From contig CAJQJT010000296.1 of assembly GCA_905478725.1 (NCBI GenBank), forward strand, positions 1 through 6,753: a stretch of DNA of 6,753 nt. Reading direction: 5' to 3'. This stretch comes from an uncultured Pseudomonadales bacterium. Its GTDB lineage: Bacteria; Pseudomonadota; Gammaproteobacteria; Pseudomonadales; Porticoccaceae. Shown piece by piece: positions 1 to 6,753 of this stretch (position 1 is its first letter; every line of letters begins with the position of its first letter). The notes beneath the pieces are model-generated. The model was given only the letters and a program-made list of their open reading frames with translations, was not told where the DNA came from and ran no database searches. The translations under genes were made by a program, and so were the position numbers.

Positions 1-102
1 TCCACTATCCGTTGTCAGTACAGCGGTTTACAATCTACTTAAGATAGCACAGCCGGCGTCACTAGGGATCAGTGGATCACGCCAGAATCAGGCGCGACAG
101 AT
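1..102. other. Flank downstream of secF, no supported gene
   Basis: This is the tail of the window beyond the secF stop codon. One plus-strand frame (2-106) is open throughout, but it has no start in the window and shows no recognisable protein, so no gene is called. A weak inverted pair (GGCGT at 55-59 with ACGCC at 79-83) is present, but no T-run follows it on the minus strand, so I do not call a terminator. Transcription from secF may continue out of the window. Confidence 0.5.
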
Positions 103-1017
103 TTAAGGCAGGTCGTCGACCAACTCGCCTTCAACTGGCTCAAGTAAGTCTTCGCGATCAACTTTAAGTGCCAGCATAACGGTGGCAGCGACATAGATTG
201 AAGAATAAGTACCTATGCCCACACCCACCATCAGCGCCACGGCAAAGTTGTGAATCAACTCACCGCCAATAAAGTAAAGCGCCAGCAGTACCAGCATAGT
301 GGTTACCGAGGTATTAATGGTGCGCCACAATGTCTGTGAGAGTGACTCGTTGATCACTTCCACCGGTGTCGCCTTGCGAATTTTACGGAAATTTTCCCGG
401 ATCCGATCCGATACAACAATGGTGTCGTTTAGGGAATAACCCACCACCGCCAATATTGCGGCCAACACAGTGAGATCAAACTCGAGTTCAGTGATAGAGA
501 AAAAACCAAGGGTGATAACTACATCGTGGGCCAGAGCCAATACAGCGGCAATGGAGAACTTTAGCTGAAAGCGGATCGCCACATAGAGCATCACCACGGC
601 CAACGCTGTAAGCATACCGAGGCCGCCATCTTCGCGCAGTTCCTCACCAATCTGTGGGCCAACAAAATCGACACGACGCAATTCAACCGCTTCGCTGCCG
701 TCCTGTAAAACATCGTAAACCTTCTCCGACAGACCCTGTTCCGGCTTGCCCTGCAAGCGGATCAAAACATCAGTTTCAGAGCCATACTGAATCACTACCG
801 GACTTTCAAAACCCGCTGTTTCAAGCTGCTGGCGAATCGCCGCAACATCAGCTGGCTGCTCATAGCCCACTTCGATCTGTGTGCCACCGGAAAAATCCAG
901 ACCCAGCACCAACCCTTTGGTCGACAGCGACGCCACCGAGGCAATCAACAGGACAGCAGAGAAAATCGCTGCAGCTTTGCGCAATCCCATGAAGTTATAG
1001 ATTTTTAACGTAGTCAT
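103..1017 (-). CDS. secF: SecF, protein translocase accessory subunit
   Basis: SecF pairs with SecD in the inner membrane and uses the proton gradient to help pull preproteins through SecYEG. The product has 304 residues (E. coli SecF about 323). It shows a first membrane segment at about 13-31, the family motif GLDFSGGTQIEV at 39-50, a periplasmic domain to about 130, then five further hydrophobic segments to about 283. The motif VVGYSLNDTIVVSDRIREN at 191-209 contains Asp198, matching the proton-relay Asp213 of E. coli. The end is acidic. I chose the ATG at 1017: AGGAAGAAG lies just before it and the protein then starts MTTLKIYNF as expected. A longer open frame back to 1065 would overlap secD and translate that ribosome-binding site. 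It starts 10 bases after secD and is surely co-transcribed with it. Confidence 0.97.
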   Translation of the reverse strand: MTTLKIYNFMGLRKAAAIFSAVLLIASVASLSTKGLVLGLDFSGGTQIEVGYEQPADVAAIRQQLETAGFESPVVIQYGSETDVLIRLQGKPEQGLSEKVYDVLQDGSEAVELRRVDFVGPQIGEELREDGGLGMLTALAVVMLYVAIRFQLKFSIAAVLALAHDVVITLGFFSITELEFDLTVLAAILAVVGYSLNDTIVVSDRIRENFRKIRKATPVEVINESLSQTLWRTINTSVTTMLVLLALYFIGGELIHNFAVALMVGVGIGTYSSIYVAATVMLALKVDREDLLEPVEGELVDDLP

Positions 1018-1030
1018 AATCTTCTTCCTA
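1018..1030 (-). promoter_or_regulatory. secF ribosome-binding site overlapping the secD stop
   Basis: On the minus strand the secD stop TAG runs straight into GGAAGAAGATT and then the secF ATG. The Shine-Dalgarno core AGGA therefore uses bases of the secD stop codon. This layout suggests translational coupling, which would fit the need for equal amounts of SecD and SecF. It also fixes the secF start at 1017 rather than 1065. Confidence 0.8.
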
Positions 1031-2872
1031 AATCCACAGGGTTTTGATTTTGCGGCCACCGACAACCAGGTTAACCAGTCCTCTGGTCATCACAATAGAA
1101 GTAAACATAGAGGTCAAAATACCGATAGACAATGTCACGGCAAAACCTTGAACCGGGCCCGAACCAATTAAGAACAGAATCAAGGCAACAATTAACGTAG
1201 TGATGTTGGCATCCAAAATCGACACAAAGGCGCGGTCATAACCAGCACTGATCGAGCCCTGAATCGACGCTCCTGCAGCCAACTCTTCACGAATCCGCGA
1301 GAAAATAAGCACGTTGGCATCCACCGCCATACCCACAGTCAGAACTATGCCGGCAATACCAGGCAAGGTTAGGGTCGCGCCGAGCAGTGACATAAAGGCC
1401 ACTAATAGCACCAAATTCATCGCCAGAGCAATGTTGGCAAAGACACCAAAGCCGCGATAGACCACCAGCATAAATATCAGTACCAGAGCCATGCCCACAG
1501 CAACCGACTTAACACCCAGCGCAATATTGTCAGCACCCAGTGAGGGGCCAATGGTGCGCTCTTCAACAATGTACATAGGCGCGGCCAGGGCACCGGCACG
1601 TAACAGCAGCGCCAGTTCTGAAGATTCACGCTGCTCAAGGCCAGTGATTCTAAATGTCTTGCCAAGCTGAGCCTGAACCGTGGCCAAGCTGATAATATTT
1701 TCTTCGACAAACGGCACGGGGGTCAGCACCAACTCACCGTTTTCGTCAATGGATTTTACCAATCGGGTTTTGAACTCAATAAACAGCACACCGAGACGAC
1801 GACCGATATTGTCTCGCGTGGCATAACCCATCTGCCAGCCACCCTTGGCATCGAGAGTGATACTGACCTGAGGGCGACCATTTTCATCGAAGCTGGCGCG
1901 GGCATCGGTGACATTCTCACCGGTAATCACGGCCTTGCTCTCAAGGCGAGCATCTGGGCCCTGCCCTTTTGGATTACGGAAATCAAACATCTCGCCAACT
2001 CGACCACTGGCCTCGAGGCGAAATTCCAAATTGGCTGTCTTACCGATAATACGCTTAGCTTCAGCTGTATCCTGAACACCAGGCAGTTCTACCACAATGC
2101 GGTTTTTACCCTGACGGGACACCATCGGCTCAGAGACACCCAATTCGTTTACACGATTGCGCAATGAGGTCAGGTTTTGTTTGATGGCGTTATCTTCAAT
2201 TTCGCCGCTGGCGATATCGCTCAGTTTGAGTACCAGTGTCAGTGGGTTTTGACCCGGCTGAGACTGTGGCTGCAGATCACGCAAATTAGTGCGAATTAAG
2301 GTCTTGGCGCGAGCCACTTCTTCTGCATCGCGAAATTGGCCAACAATTTGATTATTGCTCAGTTCAAAGCTGCGGTAGCGAATACGCTCTTCCCGCAGCG
2401 CCGTCTTAACATCTTCGAGATCACTCTCAAGTCGAGTAGCCAGTGCTGAGGCCAGATCGACCTCCAGCAAAAAGTGCACGCCGCCACTGAGGTCGAGACC
2501 CAACTTCATGGGTACACCACCCAAGTCACGCAACCAGTCTGGAGTGGTTGGCGCCAGGTTCAATGCAACAATATAGTCTCCACCCATGGTCGCCTGAATC
2601 ACTTCCTTGGCGCGCAGCTGGAGTTTTATATCTTTCAGTCTGATCAACAGCGCTTCGCCATCGGACTCACCCGCAAAGTGGGCAATACCCGCTTCATCTA
2701 GTGACTGCTCAACCTTTTGCAGTACCGCAGCATCGATCTGCATAGCACCGCTCTGTCCCGACAGCTGAATCGCTGGATCCGGTGGATAGAGGTTTGGCGC
2801 GGCAAAAACAAAACCAAAGGTGACAACCAAGAGGATTGTTATATTCTTCCACAGGGGAAACTTGTTAGGCAT
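1028..2872 (-). CDS. secD: SecD, protein translocase accessory subunit
   Basis: SecD is the larger half of the SecDF proton-driven complex, which acts on the periplasmic side of SecYEG. The product has 614 residues, against 615 in E. coli. It has a membrane segment at about 11-25 and the conserved GLDLSGGVHFLLEVD at 125-139. The large periplasmic P1 region extends to about 430 and includes LRNRVNELGVSEP at 237-249, and LRAGALAAP stands at 424-432. Five more membrane segments cover about 450-600. Asp519 in GMAVDANVLIFSRIREE (514-530) is at the same number as the essential proton-pathway Asp519 of E. coli. The start is the ATG at 2872 (MPNKFPLWKN); a TTG at 2887 in frame would add five residues without family support. 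The ribosome-binding site is weak (GGAA nine bases upstream). It follows tgt after a gap in which yajC would normally sit. Confidence 0.97.
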   Translation of the reverse strand: MPNKFPLWKNITILLVVTFGFVFAAPNLYPPDPAIQLSGQSGAMQIDAAVLQKVEQSLDEAGIAHFAGESDGEALLIRLKDIKLQLRAKEVIQATMGGDYIVALNLAPTTPDWLRDLGGVPMKLGLDLSGGVHFLLEVDLASALATRLESDLEDVKTALREERIRYRSFELSNNQIVGQFRDAEEVARAKTLIRTNLRDLQPQSQPGQNPLTLVLKLSDIASGEIEDNAIKQNLTSLRNRVNELGVSEPMVSRQGKNRIVVELPGVQDTAEAKRIIGKTANLEFRLEASGRVGEMFDFRNPKGQGPDARLESKAVITGENVTDARASFDENGRPQVSITLDAKGGWQMGYATRDNIGRRLGVLFIEFKTRLVKSIDENGELVLTPVPFVEENIISLATVQAQLGKTFRITGLEQRESSELALLLRAGALAAPMYIVEERTIGPSLGADNIALGVKSVAVGMALVLIFMLVVYRGFGVFANIALAMNLVLLVAFMSLLGATLTLPGIAGIVLTVGMAVDANVLIFSRIREELAAGASIQGSISAGYDRAFVSILDANITTLIVALILFLIGSGPVQGFAVTLSIGILTSMFTSIVMTRGLVNLVVGGRKIKTLWI

Positions 2873-2970
2873 GATCAGACATTCCAATAAATTCAGCGGC
2901 GCATTATAGCGGCATTAGCATCATATTTGGGGGCACAATTGACGATTTAAACCCCCTACAGCCTCACGCC
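2873..2970 (-). promoter_or_regulatory. tgt-secD gap: yajC absent, possible -10 box
   Basis: This short gap has no open frame able to encode YajC (about 110 residues with one membrane segment). On the minus strand it contains a perfect TATAAT (2908-2903), about 30 bases before the secD start, so secD and secF might have their own promoter. I see no -35 box at 16-18 bases and no extended -10 TG, so this is weak. A GGGGG/CCCCC pair with a 19-base loop is also present but has no T-run, so it is not a convincing terminator. Read-through from tgt remains likely. Confidence 0.3.
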
Positions 2971-5204
<2,234 letters not shown>

Positions 5205-5331
5205 AAATATGGAGTCAAAAGCCAGTAGTTATTGATTGATTTGCACAAGGCGGCAAGGGTATAGAAAACAGCGCCAAAGGCCAAACTCTTTCAACCCAGA
5301 ACATTTAAATGCAGAAGCCCTATATCTCCGG
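5205..5331 (-). promoter_or_regulatory. Upstream region of the queA operon
   Basis: The promoter for queA-tgt(-secDF) should lie here, reading leftwards. I find no near-consensus box. The best candidate has TTGCCG and AATAAC 17 bases apart, four of six matches each, which is not enough to call. No open frame or riboswitch-like structure was recognised. In particular I could not identify a preQ1 riboswitch, although these are known upstream of queuosine genes in other bacteria. Confidence 0.3.
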
Positions 5332-5359
5332 TTGACCGCCTGTTGATCACTGCTATAAT
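5332..5359 (+). promoter_or_regulatory. Sigma70 promoter of the tRNA-Leu unit
   Basis: TTGACC (5332-5337) and a perfect TATAAT (5354-5359) are 16 bases apart. A TGC directly before the -10 box gives an extended -10. Transcription should start near 5366. The bases between are the GC-rich stretch CGCCGCG, a type of discriminator found at rRNA and tRNA promoters under stringent control. It is the strongest promoter in the window and points away from queA. Its transcript would cover the partial tRNA copy, the hairpin element and the intact tRNA. Confidence 0.85.
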
Positions 5360-5401
5360 CGCCGCGCTCCTGATGACAAACGCAGCGAGCAGAAAGCCCC
5401 T

Positions 5402-5454
5402 AGAGTGCGATCTCTTTAAATTATCGGAATGCCAGTGTGGTGGAATTGGTAGAC
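5402..5454 (+). repeat. 53-bp direct repeat, copy 1 (tRNA flank plus 5' end)
   Basis: This is identical at every base to 5541-5593, 139 bp downstream. It comprises 29 bp of upstream flank (beginning AGAGTGCGATCTC) plus the first 24 bases of tRNA-Leu, ending in TAGAC within the D-stem. Identity stops abruptly at both ends. The lack of any mismatch, even in the untranslated flank, suggests a recent tandem duplication or continuing gene conversion. Confidence 0.97.
5431..5454 (+). pseudogene. 5' fragment of a second tRNA-Leu gene
   Basis: These 24 bases equal positions 1-23 (including the extra D-loop base) of the intact tRNA-Leu starting at 5570. After TAGAC the sequence leaves the tRNA pattern: there is no anticodon loop with U33, no T-arm with TTCGA, and no CCA. 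It is therefore not a working tRNA. It may be the remnant of a second tRNA-Leu gene whose 3' part was replaced by the hairpin element, or a partial tandem duplication. Being downstream of the promoter, it is transcribed. Confidence 0.8.
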
Positions 5455-5540
5455 GCTGAGCAGGATGCTCGAGTGTCGTGAAGGACAGGACGTCCGAGAG
5501 CGACCACACGACCAGTGCGAAGCGCTGGCTGCTAGACTCC
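5455..5540 (+). ncRNA. Multi-hairpin element with CAGGA(T/C)G loops
   Basis: Three hairpins can be drawn. The first (5458-5470) is GAGCA-GGA-TGCTC. The second (5483-5495) is GGACAGGACGTCC, enclosed by a 6-bp stem GTCGTG/CACGAC (5475-5480 with 5507-5512). The third (5512-5528) is CCAGTGC-GAA-GCGCTGG. The first two are variants of one 16-base unit ending in CGAG; their stems differ by paired changes (A-T to G-C and G-C to A-T), so the fold appears to be what is kept. Known CsrA/RsmA-binding RNAs such as CsrB carry CAGGA(U/A/C)G in hairpin loops, which fits. The block 5455-5532 is flanked by TAGAC at both ends (5450-5454 and 5533-5537), which could be a target duplication. It may be a regulatory leader RNA released when RNase P cuts at the tRNA, or an inserted repeat element. 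Function is inferred, not shown. Confidence 0.5.
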
Positions 5541-5593
5541 AGAGTGCGATCTCTTTAAATTATCGGAATGCCAGTGTGGTGGAATTGGTAGAC
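5541..5593 (+). repeat. 53-bp direct repeat, copy 2
   Basis: This is the second perfect copy of the 53-bp repeat, made of 29 bp of flank and the 5' part of the intact tRNA-Leu. The shared flank contains an AT-rich stretch, TTTAAATTAT, just before the mature 5' end. An AGAG/CTCT mini-hairpin precedes it in both copies. Confidence 0.97.
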
Positions 5594-5656
5594 ACACGGG
5601 ATTCAAAATCCCGCGCCCTTAAAAGCGTGCCGGTTCGAGTCCGGCCACTGGTACCA
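5570..5656 (+). tRNA. tRNA-Leu (anticodon CAA)
   Basis: This is a complete type II tRNA of 87 bases that reads UUG codons. The acceptor stem is GCCAGTG (5570-5576) with CACTGGT (5646-5652). The D-stem is GTG/CAC. The anticodon stem CGGGA/TCCCG encloses the loop TTCAAAA, with anticodon CAA at 5604-5606. A 15-base variable arm is present, and the T-stem GCCGG/CCGGC encloses TTCGAGT. The discriminator base is A, as leucine tRNAs require, and CCA is encoded (5654-5656). The first acceptor pair is a G-U wobble rather than G-C. It is not a substrate for QueA or Tgt, so its position next to them is not functional coupling of that kind. Confidence 0.97.
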
Positions 5657-5667
5657 AGCATACTCTG

Positions 5668-5702
5668 AAGCCCCTACAATCATTGCACTGTAGGGGCTTT
5701 TT
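5668..5702 (+). terminator. Intrinsic terminator after tRNA-Leu
   Basis: A perfect 11-bp stem, AAGCCCCTACA (5668-5678) with TGTAGGGGCTT (5689-5699), has a 10-base loop and runs into five T's (5698-5702). It starts 12 bases after the tRNA. No T-run follows the hairpin on the minus strand, so it works in the plus direction only. It ends the stable-RNA unit and separates it from the lipoprotein gene. Confidence 0.93.
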
Positions 5703-5920
5703 AGTTCTTATATAGCAATTTGTAGTCACATTTGTAGTCACGCTGGTGTTTTTTAGGGGCGGGAGGGGCTACGGTGGCGTGAGATTGTTACTGTTCCTGC
5801 ATGGATACTTTAAAGGTGGGTTTTCCGTAAGTAGCTTGGTGTCGCGATATACGAAAACGGATAGGTTATGGCGACCACTTATGCTAATCTCTTTCGCAAC
5901 TAAATGGATAAGAATTAATT
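5703..5920. other. Gene-free spacer between tRNA unit and lipoprotein gene
   Basis: Apart from the tandem 12-bp repeat, this stretch has three close G-runs (5756-5768) and no convincing gene. A frame from 5746 is open, but it runs on into the lipoprotein gene out of frame and encodes nothing recognisable. A promoter for the lipoprotein should be here. TATGCTAAT at 5878-5886 is a possible -10 region, but no -35 partner is seen. Confidence 0.5.
5718..5741 (+). repeat. Perfect tandem 12-bp repeat ATTTGTAGTCAC x2
   Basis: Two exact head-to-tail copies (5718-5729 and 5730-5741) begin 15 bases after the tRNA terminator. The AGTCAC core resembles the arm-type sites bound by lambda-like tyrosine integrases, which are often paired direct repeats next to a tRNA attachment site. 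No integrase gene is in the window, so this reading is tentative. A chance micro-duplication is the plain alternative. Confidence 0.9.
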
Positions 5921-6753
5921 ATGAATCGGTTAAAAACATCAACCTTATTAATCTCATGCTCCACACTACTCTTACTCGGAGGCTGCGGTGGAAGTTCCAA
6001 TAAGGACGTCACAACCCCCGTGATTAGTTTGGAGGGTGCGGCCAGTGTTAGCCTAGAGGCAGGCACAGCCTATACCGATGCAGGAGCGACCGCGACTGAT
6101 AATATTGACGGGTCGATTACCAGTAGCATTGTTACGGTTAATCCCGTTGATATAGATACAGTTGGTACCTACACAGTCACCTATAACGTGAGTGATGCAG
6201 CGGGTAATGCAGCAACAGCTGTAACACGCACAGTTGTGATTGTTGAACCCGTTTTGACAGGCTACTTCACCGACAGTGCCGTTGAAGGGCTGACTTACAA
6301 AACTGACACTCAGTCAGGCGTGACGGATTTAAACGGTGCCTTTACCTACCAAGCCGGTGAAACAGTAGTGTTTTCTATAGGTGCTTTCTTGCTTGGAGAA
6401 AGTGCGACTGCGGCGCCAAAAATGACGCCTCTTGATTTAATACCTGATTCATTCTTACCAACAACAAGAAATGAGCTTTCACCTCTTTTGAGAAACAAAA
6501 CAATCAATACAGCAGAGGTTATTGCCTTTAGAAAACTGAGTAATATGCTCACGTTTTTGCAGGCACTGGATTATGACAAAGACGCGAGCAATGGCATTAC
6601 TATCGCTGATGGTATGGGTATCGTTCTTGAGGGTGTGAACATTGACTTTGCTGCGGAATTGACGGAGTTCAAAGAGGCTATTCCTTTAAGGCGAGTTATG
6701 AGTGCAGCAGTGACTCAGAACTTTATCGGCTCAGGTTTTATTAAGGAGGCGGG
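5921..6753 (+). CDS. Ig-like domain surface lipoprotein (3' truncated by window)
   Basis: The frame is open from the ATG at 5921 to the window end: 277 residues, with more beyond. The N-terminus is a lipoprotein signal: MNRLK, a hydrophobic stretch, then LGGC with Cys22 as the lipidated residue. Gly23 follows, without the Asp that marks inner-membrane retention, so the outer membrane is likely. Residues 33-108 form an Ig-like domain of the DUF5011/HYR-like type, with YTDAGATATDNIDGSITSSI (51-70) and GTYTVTYNVSDAAGNAA (82-98). Residues 111-173 form a second module, TGYFTDSAVEGLTYKT...GVTDLNGAFTYQAGE...FSIGAFLLG, ending in MTPLDL. A later segment, LQALDYDKDASNGITI (213-228), has spaced Asp residues that might bind calcium. 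I know this layout from large secreted proteins of marine Gammaproteobacteria, but no function is established. The ribosome-binding site is weak. The role is perhaps adhesion or polymer binding. Confidence 0.85.
   Translation, partial: MNRLKTSTLLISCSTLLLLGGCGGSSNKDVTTPVISLEGAASVSLEAGTAYTDAGATATDNIDGSITSSIVTVNPVDIDTVGTYTVTYNVSDAAGNAATAVTRTVVIVEPVLTGYFTDSAVEGLTYKTDTQSGVTDLNGAFTYQAGETVVFSIGAFLLGESATAAPKMTPLDLIPDSFLPTTRNELSPLLRNKTINTAEVIAFRKLSNMLTFLQALDYDKDASNGITIADGMGIVLEGVNIDFAAELTEFKEAIPLRRVMSAAVTQNFIGSGFIKEA

Noticed and set aside
55..83. Inverted repeat downstream of secF as a terminator
   Set aside because: It is a short stem with a bulge and has no T-run in the direction of secF transcription.
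1018..1065. Longer SecF start overlapping secD
   Set aside because: It would translate the Shine-Dalgarno sequence and add 16 residues without family support. The ATG at 1017 is well placed.
5291..5509. Minus-strand 72-residue open frame over the tRNA promoter and first repeat
   Set aside because: It is antisense to the stable-RNA unit, has no family resemblance and no ribosome-binding site.
5431..5540. A second functional tRNA, with GGA as a serine-like anticodon in the first hairpin
   Set aside because: Drawn with a 7-base loop, the loop CAGGATG lacks U33, and there is no T-arm and no CCA. The perfect 5-bp stem instead gives a 3-base GGA loop.
5533..5561. Second promoter just before the intact tRNA (TAGACT, 17 bases, TAAATT)
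   Set aside because: Both boxes match only four of six positions, and the start would fall one or two bases before the mature tRNA 5' end. The upstream promoter suffices.
5402..5593. CRISPR-like repeat-spacer-repeat
   Set aside because: There are only two copies, the repeat is 53 bp long and contains tRNA sequence, and no cas genes are present.
5465..5668. Plus-strand 67-residue open frame across the hairpin element and tRNA-Leu
   Set aside because: Its second half is simply the tRNA-Leu gene read as protein (the familiar VVELVDTRDSKSRA-type spurious product), and the first half lies in the structured element. It is not a gene.
5756..5774. G-quadruplex
   Set aside because: Only three runs of three or more G's are present, followed by GG pairs, so a canonical four-run motif is missing.
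5746..6003. 85-residue plus-strand open frame before and into the lipoprotein gene
   Set aside because: It overlaps the start of the lipoprotein in another frame, has no recognisable domain, and contains the lipoprotein's own upstream region.

Overview
The window looks like a piece of a marine gammaproteobacterial chromosome. The gene order queA-tgt-secD-secF and the close match of all four products to their E. coli counterparts point to Gammaproteobacteria. The Ig-like marine-type lipoprotein at the right end suggests a seawater lineage, perhaps near the Cellvibrionales; that placement is a guess, because there is no rRNA here. Base composition is close to 50% GC.

Left part (103-5204, all minus strand, read right to left): queA and tgt encode the last shared steps of queuosine tRNA modification and overlap by four bases (ATGA). 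After an 83-bp gap come secD and secF, the proton-driven partners of the SecYEG translocon, separated by 10 bases. The usual gene order has yajC between tgt and secD; here it is missing and the gap cannot hold it.

Middle part (about 5205-5702): a divergent stable-RNA unit on the plus strand. It has a near-consensus sigma70 promoter, an intact tRNA-Leu(CAA) gene with encoded CCA, and a strong intrinsic terminator. Between promoter and tRNA lies the oddest part of the window. A perfect 53-bp copy of the tRNA's upstream flank and first 24 bases is followed, in place of the rest of a tRNA, by about 80 bp of hairpins. Two of these hairpins expose CAGGA(T/C)G loops and have compensatory stem changes. 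That is the signature of CsrA/RsmA-binding hairpins, so the 5' part of this transcript could be a tRNA-linked regulatory RNA. It could equally be a structured repeat element inserted in a damaged tRNA copy.

Right part (5703-6753): 218 bp without a convincing gene, beginning with a perfect tandem 12-bp repeat just beyond the tRNA terminator (possibly integrase arm sites at a tRNA-linked insertion point). Then comes the start of a secreted lipoprotein gene that runs off the window. It has an Ig-like domain followed by a module I recognise only by its sequence pattern. This half looks accessory, whereas the left half is core genome.
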